Under the pieces are notes generated by a model. The model searched no databases and had not been told where the DNA came from. It was given only the letters and a program-made list of their open reading frames with translations. DNA of 64,000 bases from assembly GCA_051530055.1 (NCBI GenBank), contig CM121341.1, positions 12,958,001-13,022,000 on the forward strand. The letters run 5' to 3'. The DNA comes from Neoechinorhynchus agilis (Eukaryota; Acanthocephala). Below are positions 45,335-57,350 of this stretch, piece after piece; the stretch's first letter is position 1; each line of letters begins with the position of its first letter. Both the position numbers and the translations under genes were made by a program.

Positions 45335-45560
45335 CGATCTCACTCGCCAAGGGCAACCAAAAGGACGCATGCCGGGGACTATTTTATGATGATGGGTGTA
45401 AGTAATTGCGACCATAAAATAGGCAAAGATGTTCATCGCCGCTCAATGCAAAAACAGGTGATTCGAAAAGAAAAACTTATCTCATACAAAGTATAAGCTT
45501 AGCCATCCATAGAGGCAACGCAGTAAGCGTTCGTGGAACTGTCCAGGTCGGTACGCGATG
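45335..45560 (+). mobile_element. Very short 3' fragment of REL-endonuclease LINE
   Basis: SPRATKRTHAGDYF at about 45350 and ISLAIHRGNAVSVRGTVQ at about 45490-45550 match the last residues of the LINE (NISLEIQRGNAASV at 38990). It is a decayed tail only. 44831-45334 and 45561-46570 hold nothing I can recognise. Confidence 0.5.
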
Positions 45561-46571
45561 TGCAGCTCGTTTGTTAGAATCGTATTTTCTTATAAAAAAT
45601 TTAAAGTAGCCTACAGTGGACTTGGACAGTTTTTCATTATTGTCCTTTTACATTGAAAAATCTTGATTCAGTATCCTCTTTAAAACGAACACAGTTATTT
45701 TATTATCACTAAATATAACCTTGATTTAGATGCAAACCTATTTCTACCTACCTGCTTTTAATGTTTAGAATCCAAAACCTCGATTGTAACTTGGAAATGT
45801 ACATGTTTGACAAAAGTAAGCGAATTTCATTTACTCCATTTGGAGCATGTTTATTTTTGAGAAATTAAGTTACTTTATCAGAAGTACGAACTAGCACTTT
45901 ATCTTTTTCTGTAAATAGAGATTTATTTATTAAAAACCATTCGTCGGACTTCTTCAGGTTGCTTTCAAGTTTTCCAAGTTTTCTGATATAATATCTAAAA
46001 CCAACAAGCAACGTGAAGAAGTCCTGTGAGACTGATGAAATATTGTGAAAAGCAATTAATAAATCTATATTTTCTCAACATCAAACAAAATATATTTATC
46101 ATTTTGTTCCAAGATTTAATTGATCATCGTTCTGATTCTCGTATTCGCAACTCTTTGATTGTCTCAGTGACAATCAAGCATAGCTTTTCCCCGTGATTTA
46201 TATGCTAAACCATTGGTTCAAAAAATATTTTGAAGAATTAAATGTTGGCATTCTGCTTAGGGGTGCAAATTCATGGTGCCGATGTCTGAACTGCCCTCAA
46301 ATGCAATCTCTAAATGTATACTAATTTAATCTTTCCAAGCATAATCTTTGTTTCTACGTAGCCGTTAGAACTTCTAAATTGAGTGCCTTTATGCGCGGTC
46401 ATCCATCGTAAATCCATTTACAAACGCCTAACATTTCAAATCAAAACAAGATTCTCTGTAAATTGAAGCTGATAATGCCGTTTTGAGTGACTACTAAATA
46501 AAAGCAGTCATACGAATTTGTGGAGCTTGACAGTAAAACTTAAAGTAGCTGTTATCTTCTCAAAATGAGCT

Positions 46572-48168
46572 TTGATAAATCCAACCAAGAACGTCAAAAC
46601 AACGCCCGCATCGCGCCTTTCCATTTACGTGATAACGAACACCTGCATCCCATTTCTTCGACTTTCAGACATGAGTGAGCTACAGAGATCGACGATGCTT
46701 GACCAGCTCAGTCAAATTATTATACCGACCAATCAAGATTTCGACGCAGCACTTGCGCGTGATTTTAAAAACATTGATGATCAGCAGCACCAGAATCAAG
46801 AAATGCCGTCCGAAGTAGACCTCAAACGTCAGCTTATTATAATGGGAACTCACTCCCTTGAAGTACGTACCTGTCCAAATGACCCTCACAATATCCGATC
46901 ACACTATAAGCTTTACGTTTGTCCGCATTGTCTATCAATTTTAACAACATGTGACTCATGGAAGATCCACGAAAGTTCGTGTCAGATAAAATATCCTCCG
47001 AAAGGAGTCGCTGTGTTCGAAAGCAAGTTTAAATCGATTCCAATAATACTTTATAGGGTTCGAGGATCCCAGTCTCAGACTTATTGTAAGAATTTGGCAT
47101 TCCTTGGATCGAGATTCAACGTGTCTCAATTCGATCCCTGCGATCTTTACGTGTACGACTACTATGTCCTCGTTGCGCCACATTGGGTCGACTGTCCACA
47201 CTCTGAGAACCGGTTCACAAACCTCGTCGGATATTTTAGTCGGATGAACAGACGACAAACCAATGAAGCGTTTGGTGACCTTCTTGTGTGGCCTACGTTT
47301 AGACGATTTGGTTTCGGGAAAATGCTCTTAGACGTGAGTTTTGAACTTTGCAGAAGGGAAGGAAGAGCTGGTGAGCCAGCTCGTCCGTATATAACTTGTG
47401 TCGTCGCGCTTTTTAAGTGAAGTTCGGAAAGCCATGCACTTAGAGTAAAAATGTCAAGAGCTCGATTTTAGACACATTTTCGTCTAATATCTTTTTCTAT
47501 AAAATTAGGATGTTACTGCGTTCTCATCAGAACTTTTATAAATTTTTAACGTGTTGAAATAATGCTTTTAATAATTTTTCGCAACAAAAGTGTTTCCTAT
47601 AAATTCACAAGTTATTAGAAATGAAAAATTTAAAAATTTGTAGAATGAAAAATAAAACGATTATTGAAAACTTGACGTCCTCAGATTTTTCGCTTGTTTT
47701 AAAATCACTTGACCCAAATTACTAATTCTTGCTAATTCCCTGCTAACAATAAGGTACATAGCGAGTAGATGATTTCGACCGATCGTTTTCTACATGGAGA
47801 AAATAAAATTATTCGACTCACCATATTTCTAAAACTCTTAAGCTTTTGAAGACACTTGTCACACAGCAATCGGATACGAAATGCTCTTAAGTTATTGCAC
47901 CGAAAAAATCTTCATCTATCTGTTAGAGAAGACGGACGGTCAGCACGTTGACATTAATCAAATGTCGTCAAACACGGGAATAAATGCCGATTTGATTAGA
48001 CATTGCTTGGACAAGAGAAAACTGTTAGTTGATTGTAATAGTCAGTGGTTTGGTATAACAAAAGTAAAGGGTATGCACGAGCTTATCGCGCATAAGCGCA
48101 TTGAAAGAGAAAATGGAACTTGCGTTCAATATTTGATCAACCCTAGTATGTTAGTAATGTGCGCTTGA
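46572..48168 (+). CDS. Divergent MYST-family acetyltransferase-like protein
   Basis: Two exons: 46572 (or 46671) to about 47390, and about 47861-48168. The first has the MYST C2HC finger (CPHCLSILTTCDSWKIHESS then C), then YCKNLAFLGSRF, DLYVYDYYVLV, LVGYFSR, the acetyl-CoA loop WPTFRRFGFGKMLL, and FELCRREGRAGEPARP. The second (LLSYCTEKIFIYLLEKTDGQ, SSNTGINADLIRHCLDKRK) is the C-terminal helical domain. Family enzymes acetylate histones. Here the catalytic cysteine aligns with Asp (FGDLLVWP for xxCILxLP) and the catalytic Glu of GSPEKP aligns with Ala in GEPARP, so activity is doubtful. There is no chromodomain. A good GTGAGC donor at 47371 would instead remove GEPARP, which leaves the splice uncertain. 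Confidence 0.75.
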
Positions 48169-48315
48169 GAGTAAACGAACTTTAGTTTAATAAAAATGAT
48201 ACTTTGATGATTCCATTTCGACCGTTGAGAATAAAGGCGCTGAAAAGGTTTACTTTTGTCTCATTAAAAACAGCATATCTTGGTTATGGCACTCACGCCA
48301 CCGCTCTGGATCACT

Positions 48316-49372
48316 CAGCTATCGTAATAAAACGTTTGCTATTTTACGAAAAAACTTGTATGAATGGAGAGAGGAATCTTGTTTATATCGGAGGTGAAGA
48401 AGTTGGTTTTGAATAAAGTTCCGCCGTATCTTTACCAAAATTAAATACAATGTAGAAGTTCAGCTGTCGTAACAAGACGTTTGCTATTTTCCGAAAAAAC
48501 CTTTTCTAATAGGGAGAGGAATCTTGTTTATATCGGAGGCGAAGAAAATGGGTTTTGAATAAAGTTCCGCCGTATCTTTACCGAAATTGAATACGATGTA
48601 GAAGTTCAGCTGTCGTAATAAAACGTTTGCTCGTTTCCGAAAAAAACTTGTATGAATAGAGAGAGGAACCTTGTTTATATTGGAGGTGAAGAAGATGGGT
48701 TTTGAATAAAGTTCCGCCGTATCTTTACCAAAATTAAATACGATGTAGAAGTTCAGCTGTCGTAATAAAACGTTTGCTATTTTCCAAAAAAAACTTGTAT
48801 GATTAGAGAGAAATCTTGTTTATATCGGATGTGAAGAAGATGAGTTTTGAATAAAGTTCCGCCATATCTTTACCAAAATTGAACACGATGTGGAAGTTCA
48901 GCTGTCGTAATAAAACGTGTGCTATTTTCCAAAAAAACTTGTATGACTAGAGAGAAATCTTGTTTATATCGTAGGTGAAGAAGTTGGGTTTGAATAAAGT
49001 TCCGCCGTATCTTTACCAAAATTAAATACAATGTAGAAGTTCATCTGTCGTAATAAAACGTTTGCTCTTTTCCGAAAAAAACTTATATGAATAGAGAGAG
49101 GAATCTTGTTTATATTGGAGGTGAAGATGAGTTTTGAATAAAGTTCCGCCGTATCTTTACCAAAATTTAATACGATGTCGAAGTTCAGCTGTCGTAATAA
49201 AACGTTTGCTATTTCCCGAAAAAAACGTGTATGAATAGAGAGAGGAATCTTGTTTATATCGGAGGTGAAAATGGGTTTTGAATAAAGTTCCGCCGTATCT
49301 TTATCAAAATTAAATACGATGTAGAAGTTCAGCTGTCGTAATAAAACGTTTGCTATTTCCCGAAAACTCTTG
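48316..49372 (+). repeat. 145-bp satellite, 7.3 units
   Basis: The marker CAGCTGTCGTAATAAAACGT starts at 48316, 48461, 48607, 48754, 48899, 49042, 49186 and 49330, giving periods of 145, 146, 147, 145, 143, 144 and 144. Each unit contains GAGAGAGGAATCTTGTTTAT and TTTTGAATAAAGTTCCGCCG, so each has an AATAAA polyadenylation-like hexamer on the plus strand. The array begins 150 bp after the MYST stop. Units differ by a few substitutions and short indels. 49373-49650 shows no gene. Confidence 0.95.
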
Positions 49373-49654
49373 CCCGAAGCAACTCATTTTTTAAGGAGCT
49401 GTGAATAGATCAGAAGACTTAATAACACGTAAGTTTTCCGGTATTATATAGGATTAAATAAGTGTCGGGCTTTAGCCACAATTCTGACTCCTACAGATGC
49501 TTAAAATCCTAATGGTTCGTAAATAGTAAACGCGCGATGCTTGTATTCAGAAGTTAAAATTGAAAAGATTCGCAAACCCTTCGACGCTACAAATACGCTC
49601 AAACTAAAAGCTTTCTTTACATAAGCTTGGATAATCGGTACGGCAATAAAACGA

Positions 49655-51501
49655 TCATTGCTCAAGTATGGTATCGGCTACAAGTTTAACAAGGTCGCTA
49701 AGGGTAGCTCGCACACTTTCCGTAAGTCTTCTATCGAATTCTCTGGACCTAGCTTCGGCGCGGTCACACCTCAAATCATCTGATTCAACGAATTTCCCAA
49801 GTTCGGTTCGTCGTGCATGTCTACAGGCAAACTTTCCCCTTTCAGCGTCCTCCACGAGCATTGTGTTAGTGATTGTATGAATGAAAAGGCTGACTTCGTT
49901 TGTAAGATCTACACGAAATTCGATTCCACTTTCCTTTGATGTAGACGCGGCATCGGTTTCCGGTGTCTTAAAGCTCAATCCAACCAACCACACACATCCC
50001 AGCGAGTTTCCTTCTGATAACATCGACTGTTTCAAGGGAAGCGTGTAATCAAGTATCTGAGATCTGTCGATGTTAGCATTCTCGTCCAGAATCGCAGGGA
50101 GTATTCTCATCCGACTTGTCACTACTCCTTCCCATCTCTTCAGATGACTAGTAGAATCACTTTCAACGTATACTACCAAAAAGTGGTCATATCGCCCCAA
50201 AATTGAACTTTCTTGGAATAAGCTAGGAATCCCGAGTTCTGAAAAGTACGCCGAAATCATGCGCTTATTTAATGCATCTCATGCTTCTCAAAAAGTCAGA
50301 GAAAATAATTTTAAAATCGCAGTTTACAATTATCATTATTATCTTTAGATACCCGTTTCGTAAGGAAAAACAAATTAAAGGCTCCAAAAAGCGAATTCAG
50401 CAATACTACTAAGGTTCGTATTGTGTCGTTCAATAAAATTAGGCATGTTTTCATTCGCAAATACCAAGGATTCCTAACACATAAAGCATCCCACTCGAGT
50501 TTCCCATCAAGAATCATCAAAGTGCAACAGTATCCATAAAAGATCTCTTCCTCGATGATTTTTCTTGAAGATTCGCAAGTATTGAACGTAGTGTTTTGCT
50601 GAGGGTGGGTTGGCGTGATCACAGGCATGCAATTTTGTTCTTCGCTACCATTACCACCTCCAATGTAGGGCAATTCAACAGCATCGAACAAATCTCCAAA
50701 TTGCTCCAACGACTGGGCCCCTCCACCACCACTGCAAGTATAAGGTTTTAAAGTTACTGGATTGCTCCAGTCCCATTTATGGAACACGCTAAAGAACTCA
50801 GCAACGAGTTCACAAGCAATAAGACTTGGATTGTGTTTCGCGACGAAAGCAAGCATTATAGCCCATGTTATGCCTCCAAAGTATCCGTATACGTTAGAAT
50901 GGATTCCATTGTTTTTAGCCCATAATTTAATAGTTCTAAGCGCAAGTCTATATTGTTCAACATCGCCAACAACGGTCAGAATCTCTGCTACAAGACTTGC
51001 ACCGTTCATGGATCGCGCACAAATCGGATCGATATCTTTATAGATTTCTTCATTCATTAAATCGATTTCTATGGGAATGGTAGGAAGGTCAAGATGGGCG
51101 AACACCAAATCGAAATTGATTCCATCGAATTCGAATTTTATCACGGGAACAAAGGCATCTTGGATAACTCGTACATCTCGAATGCGTGGCTGTACTCTGA
51201 GTCGGATTGGAAAGAGATCAAAAAACAAATCGCGACCAACGTGTCGTGGTCCAATGCACAACACATCCATATCTGATTCTACGTGATGAACATCAAGACA
51301 GACTGAACCAAATGTACACACAAATCCGGAAACTTGGGACTTTACATCATCGGGGACGGTGTCGTCCTTCTGAGCCATGTTTCGGATCCATTCATGGATT
51401 ATCTCACTTAACTGTTGAACAAGAAACTCTCGGTGAGCCAATTGCGCATCACCTTCGTACATTGCTTTACTTTTCAATGATTGAAGTAAGGCTTCGTTCA
51501 T
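49655..51501 (-). CDS. Canonical poly(A) polymerase
   Basis: Exon one (51501-about 50420) has the nucleotidyltransferase core: GSVCLDVHHVESDMDVLCIG then PRHV supplies two catalytic aspartates and FDGINFDLVFAHL the third. YGYFGGITWAIMLAFVAK is the central domain, followed by FSVFHKWDWSNPV and MPVITPTHPQQNTTFN. Exon two (about 50250-49655) has the RNA-binding domain (YDHFLVVYVESDS, WEGVVTSRMRILPAILDENA). It would add poly(A) tails in the nucleus with CPSF. A glycine- and serine-rich insert (SGGGGAQSLEQ) replaces the usual WDPRVNPSDR-type segment before MPVITP. The serine-rich C-terminal tail of vertebrate PAPs is absent. The intron edges at 50250-50420 are not fixed. Confidence 0.9.
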
Positions 51502-52444
51502 CTTGAAAAAACCGAGGGAATATCCTATTTACAAAGGCAAAAATATCCAAGACTCATTTTGGCTCATCCTCAATAACAACATCCGATAAAATGAAAAAAC
51601 CTTTTCGACTAAATTCATGAATAATATGTCATTAGCGCTAAATTTAAATTATTTTTGGTCGCTTGTCGATACCCGAGGGAGATCGGTAAAGACGAGTGAA
51701 TATTTCGATTGATTGTATCCGAGTCATTGTCAATTCAATCGTTTCGTAAGTTTAAAACTAACGCTCATCGAACTCTTTCATAAAAATCAAATATGCAAAA
51801 CGGTGACATTTTACACGTCTTAAAGAACGAATAGTTGAAATTTAAACCTTTATCCATTTTATATGACGTCATAAGAAGCAAATAAAGAAAGAATCCTATC
51901 GTGTGCGTCCGGGATTAAAAATAATGCATTGGTCGTACAAAAAAGTCGAAATATACAATCGGTGTACAATTTTTACATAAAATACTTATCATCGAAGGAG
52001 AATCCATTCGGGAGATGGAGTGTGAGAAGACTATGTGAGGTTTTTTCGCGATCATCAATTCGATAAAATATGGATTATGAACTCTAGGACTTCAATAAAA
52101 ACACTTATGTTTTTGATCTTCATGCCAAAATCTACGAATAATACGACATAAACGGTGACGACACTCAAAATGGTGTATTTCTTCCGAAAGTCCATATCTT
52201 CACAAGAATAGCCGGATTGAACGCTCTTGAGTAGAGATCCTTGAGGTTTTTGCACTGCGAGTCGATCCTCTTTTTAGTCTATAGTAATTACAGTTGATAG
52301 TCAATTATCCGAACTTCAATTATCCACATCAGAATGCTGTCCTACTCAAGTAAAGTTGCTCAAGAAAATCAGAGACCTTTCGATATGTATAGCAAATGAG
52401 TGCTTTGCTTTGTGAATAAATACTATTTTGTTTTGTGTATATAC

Positions 52445-52546
52445 GGCAGCGTGGCCGAGTGGTCTAAGGCGCCAGACTCAAGATTTAAGCAAAATGGGTG
52501 TTCTGGTCTTCGTATGAAGGCATGGGTTCGAATCCCATCGCTGTCA
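52445..52546 (+). tRNA. tRNA-Leu (CAA) with an 18-nt intron
   Basis: Acceptor GGCAGCG pairs with CGCTGTC, discriminator A. The D arm is GCC...GGC, the anticodon stem CCAGA/TCTGG with loop CT-CAA-G|T, the long class II variable arm TTC-GTAT-GAA, and the T arm ATGGG-TTCGAAT-CCCAT. The intron at 52483-52500 follows position 37, as expected. CAA reads UUG leucine codons; many eukaryotic tRNA-Leu(CAA) genes carry an intron here. 51502-52440 upstream holds no recognisable gene. Confidence 0.95.
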
Positions 52547-52614
52547 ACTTTCTTGGGAACCACAGCTAAATTATTTTTTGAAGATTAAACTTTGTTACTA
52601 AAAAGGCGATTTTC

Positions 52615-52790
52615 CATCGTACTGGGGCGCTGGGATTTTCGGCACGAAGCTTTTGTGCCGAACTCGGAATACGACTTGCAGCACAAACAGGGGAGCGACA
52701 CGAGAGGATTTTCCTGATCCAAAGAATGAGCCTCGCAATCCAACGAGGAAATGCGGTCAGCGTCCGGGGGGACGATTTAATCTAAAATTG
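52615..52790 (+). mobile_element. 3' tail fragment of REL-endonuclease LINE
   Basis: FGTKLLCRTRNTTC and then MSLAIQRGNAVSVRGDDLI with a stop repeat the C-terminal end of the LINE family (SLEIQRGNAASV at 38990 and SLAIHRGNAVSVRG at 45510). It starts about 70 bases downstream of the tRNA-Leu gene. Confidence 0.6.
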
Positions 52791-52859
52791 TCCTTTAAAA
52801 AGAAACAATAAAAAGATTATTTAACTCAAAACGAATAAGGGCAACAAATTTTACAAATT

Positions 52860-55800
52860 CGCTCACATCACGGCCGCAATGCCCTCTCTCAGTTCAGTCA
52901 ACGTCCTCTCTCAGTCAGTAAACTTTCTCTCTCTCAGTTCCTCTCTCAGTCCAACGTCCTCTCTCTCAGTCAGTAAACGTCCTCTCCCGTCAACGCAATC
53001 AATAAACGATGAACGAGAATCGGACAAGTATTCCACTCTTATTGATGTTGCACTACAAAAATGCTTTGAACGAGTTACTGAAACTCTAAAGGACTCATTA
53101 ATTGAAGTGATGAGCGCAGTTAGGGATGTATTAGCGGAGGCTTATGGAAACTCTTAAAAGTGAACTGTTAGTCGATGTCAAAAAGTGCAAAGGGAAAAAA
53201 GCTAACGGTTCAAAAAGGCAGGCAAAAGTTTCAAAGGTGAATTCTAAGAAACAGACTAAAGGTGCATGCTAAACTCGAATGAAGATTTGTTGTCGACAAT
53301 TATTAGGGAAGTGGCACCACCCTTAGCGGATATTCAGCCTGGAGTACTTTATGATTCCAATATTTCTGTGGCGGAGCATGATATTGTTTGTGACTGCAAT
53401 AAAAGGTAACGATAGGAAAAACGAAAGCGATCCAGCTGAAGTAATTACCATGAAATCTACGGTCGAACAAAAGGTCCAAGTAACACCTGAACGAGTAGAA
53501 ACAAGAGCAAACGGAGGAAATCCATCAAAATCAATCAACCCTTCGATTCATTTTGGTAATGGTACGCCTTCGCCACCACTATCATCATCCCTCGTTGCTC
53601 TGAATTCGACCCATCACATCATGTACTCCTCCATCGAGGATAGAAATCGCATCATTTTTATTACTGGTATACCGGAAGCCCCTGTTGCAGATTCTGTCGC
53701 CGCTAATGCACACAACCGCCACCAAATCCTTCGAATCAACTATTTTTCCCCAACATTCACTCTACTATTCCTCCCCATCAACAGTCATGCGCATTTCATC
53801 CAAAAATCTCTTTAACCCGAGACTATGTCTCCTCAAAGTAACTTTTATTTCACCGTTCGTAGCCTCCCCTCTTTCTTAACAACAGATACAAACTCCTTAC
53901 TTCTCAATTTTCTTCTCGTATCTATCCACATAAAAACGCATCACAAAATCTTTCCACATGCCCTCGAAACTCAACCCAGAACTCATCTTCCCGATGCAAT
54001 CCGTCACTTTTAGCAAAAAAACCCGAACATCTCCCCCATGCCAAAAAAGCGAAGAATAAGCGACTTCCCTTTTTTTGATTACGCGCAACTTCACTGGCGT
54101 CCGAATAACCACAAAGGTCAATCTCCCAGCAGTTCCCGAATCAAGTAAATAATTATCTCTCTGCCCCTACTCAAAATCACAATAAATCGGCCTATTCAAC
54201 CATAGCTGATCCATGCAAAGTCCTAACCCTAAACTCATGCTTCGCCCCTCAGAAGCGAAAAATACCTTGGGCGCGCACACTACCTCACCTCTTACCACCA
54301 CCTCTTCAACTCCCAATATCCTCTTCCCCCGAGTTCATCCTGCATGCACAGTTCCCACCCTTATGGTCGCTACACTCAAATCACCCCTCACTACAGTATC
54401 CACTCACGAATCCATTACCCCGAACTACCCCATCGGTCAACTCCCATCTCTTCTCTCTCTGCACAGCTTCAACCTTCTCCGTCAGTGTCCACCCCTCATT
54501 TCCCTTCTAAACATCCCTTTCCAATAATCTTTTATTCTAACATCCGCAGCCTCCTCCCCAAACTGGATGAGCTCCATATAGTGGCCTCTTCTTGCAACGC
54601 CGACATCCTTGTAATTACCGAAAAATGGCTCTCACCCCATAGCAAATTATCTGGCTTCCTATCAAACTTTCAAGATTTTCACCTCACAAGGGTCCTCCGA
54701 AACGGGGGAGGCACATCGATCTTCATCCGCGCCTCTCTCACTTACCATTGCCCTTCACCCTACCTTTTCATCTCCGACGATCTTGAATGGCTTCACATCC
54801 AACTTCATCTCCCCCTCCGCAATTACCAATGTGAGATCTCTATCTCTGGCCTTTATCGCCCTCCTTCCTCAAACATCCCAACACACTTCAACAAATAGAC
54901 CACCTATTTGCTGACCTACTTTTTACTTCCTCAGATCACTTCATCATATTGGGCGATTTTAACAAACTGCCGATCCCGCCCTCGCTCTCTCATCTCTCCC
55001 AACTCGTGACTTTCCCTATACGCATTTCCTCCCGCCTTGATAAAATTTCCTCAAAGAGGAGGGTAAGCGGGATTGCCTGACCGGAAAGCCTTGGTGACCT
55101 GCATTTGAAGTGTTTTTAGAAAAGGTGAGAACCATGGAGGGTCGCGGTTCGAGATTCGTATTGTTTTGCGAGGAAAGGGTGCCTTCATCGCAGATTCTAT
55201 TAGATTTAACAGAGTCCATTGCAATCGAGGTGTCGGCGCCAAAGATGATAGAGCGGTTTTGCGTGATAAGAGAGTTGACACATACAGCAAAGGCGTGGGT
55301 ATGATGATCACGCTTATCCCAGACAACGTAGGGGTCGGGAAAGGAACGTTTTTGAGGTGATGAGGGGGCCCCCGATCGCCTCGTCTGACCATTGTTCCAT
55401 CCTTCTCTCCCCCTCATCACCTCAAAAACGTTCCTTTCCCGACCCCTACGTTGTCTGGGATAAGCGTGATCATCATACCCACGCCTTTGCTGTATGTGTC
55501 AACTCTCTTATCACGCAAAACCGCTCTATCATCTTTGGCGCCGACACCTCGATTGCAATGGACTCTGTTAAATCTAATAGAATCTGCGATGAAGGCACCC
55601 TTTCCTCGCAAAACAATACGAATCTCGAACCGCGACCCTCCATGGTTCTCACCTTTTCTAAAAACACTTCAAATGCAGGTCACCAAGGCTTTCCGGTCAG
55701 GCAATCCCGCTTACCCTCCCTCCACTCCACACTGACCAAACGCATCCGTATAGTCCGCAAAGTATTCCTCTTATCTCGTCTCTCGTCCGTTCCCAATCGA

Positions 55801-57350
55801 AACTGGCGGCGTGAAATAAAAAAATGTCACTGGTCTTGGTAGATCCACCCCCTTCGCATCTCTCCCCAAATCTGATCTTCTCTCTGTCCTCAACACCATG
55901 AATAAAAAAATCTGTCCTCCCCAAACCTCCTCTCCATTGTCCCAACCTCCCTTCTCACTTTCGGACCCTTCCCTAGTTTCCCCACTCGAAATCCTAGAGA
56001 TCCTTAAACGCCCGCCTAGCCATTCTTCCCCTAATTCGACTATCCTAAATTGGGCCATCCTACTTCCCTTCTTCCTCAAAAACATCTCTCCTTCCCAATT
56101 CGCTTTCCGTCCAATTACTCTTTTTCTGATGCCCTCCTCTGCATCTACGATACGCTTGCGCGCAGCTTAGATTCCAGTCCAGCATCAACCGTCCGTCTCG
56201 TGCAACTGGATATTTCCAGGGCGTTTAAGTCGGCGGATAACTCCCTTCTCCTCCAATCATGTGCTTCCTTTGGCCTCCCAACCTGGCAACTCGCTTGGAT
56301 TTCCTCCTTCCTCTCCAACCGCAAACAATATATCCAATGTGGAACTTCTTGCTCCTCTTCTCTGCCCATATTTAAAGGGGTCCCCCAAGGCGCCGTACTT
56401 TCCCCTCTCCTCTTTGACATTTTTCTAAATGACCTCCATCCCCTCGCTCCCTCTACCAAATATTTTCTTTATGCAGATGACCTCAGTCATTACCACCGAA
56501 TCTCCCTCTCTCCCTCTCCACAACCATGGACGAGCTCAACCATCGCATTTCCTCGCTCTCCACCCTACACCTCTCCCTAGATTTATCCAAATATTTTGAG
56601 CTTGTCCCGCATATTTCCAAACGCAATCTTATCCCCGCGCCTCTCGCTCTCCCCATCCAACGTTCCTCTCCTCTCCGAATACTTGGCCTGACTTTCGAAG
56701 AAAACCTTAAATGGGATGCGAACATTTCATTTGCACTCTCTAAAGCAAACCCTCGTCTTTACCTCCTCAAACTCCTCCGGCGTCTCGGCGTATCCCCTAA
56801 ACACCTTGCCCACTTTTATCTCTGTGCCATCCTCCCTATCCTTACATACGCTTTCCCCACTTTCCTCGCCCTTTCCGCCAATGCTCTCCATTCCCACGAA
56901 ACCTTCCACAAGAGAGCAGCGAGAATATGCGGAACTTCACTCCCTCCCCTCGACGCCCACCTCCACTCCATTTTCTCCAAAAACGCCCTCCGTCTTCTTT
57001 AACCCCCTCCACAATTTTCTTCCCTCATCTTTAAATACTTTTCCCTCGTAAACGCCCAGAACCCCAACCTTTTTCATCCCCCCTCGCTCATACCACCCTC
57101 TACCAAAAATCTTTCCTCCCCCAAGCCCAATCTTTCCTTAACAACCGGAGAACAAGGAAAGACTCCAATCGGTCATCTCCTGTACAAAGCCTCCGATCGC
57201 ACATTAAAACTACTTCAAAGACAAGTCCCACCTCCCTTGCGCTCAACATCCGACATCCAGACACTTTCAGCAAAGATAGATGCTGGCAAGTGTATGGATC
57301 GTTCTTCTAAATTAATAAAACGTGTTTATATATATCCCAACTCAAATTTT
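52860..57350 (+). mobile_element. Jockey/CR1-like LINE with internal palindrome
   Basis: A possible ORF1 at 52879-53157 (serine-rich start, then a helical stretch STLIDVALQKCFERV) follows short imperfect repeats of CCTCTCTCAGTC. ORF2 pieces: the endonuclease FYSNIRSLLPKLDELHIVAS...ADILVITEKWL and SGLYRPPSS (54520-54900), then IILGDFN at 54948; a linker VWDKRDHHTHAF (55455-55840); the RT with LVQLDISRAFKSAD, GVPQGAVLSPLLFDIFLNDL and FLYADD (56050-56490); and the thumb ILGLTFEENLKWD (56526-57002). Stops and frame changes make it non-functional. A large inverted duplication splits it at 55058-55720. Confidence 0.9.
55058..55720. repeat. Large palindrome: 311-bp arms, 40-bp spacer
   Basis: 55058-55368 is the reverse complement of 55409-55720 with very few differences; both strands therefore show the same open frame (SPQKRSFPDPYVVWDKRDHH). 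The right arm is in the sense of the LINE ORF2; the left is an added inverted copy. The spacer 55369-55408 is CCCCCGATCGCCTCGTCTGA then CCATTGTTCCATCCTTCTCT. Near identity of the arms implies a recent event or continuing gene conversion. Confidence 0.95.

Noticed and set aside
48204-48416. A 70-codon frame at the start of the satellite
   Set aside because: The frame is not maintained in the following units.
55016-55420. A second gene on the minus strand, identical to the one at 55357-55842
   Set aside because: It is the mirror image produced by the palindrome, not an independent gene.
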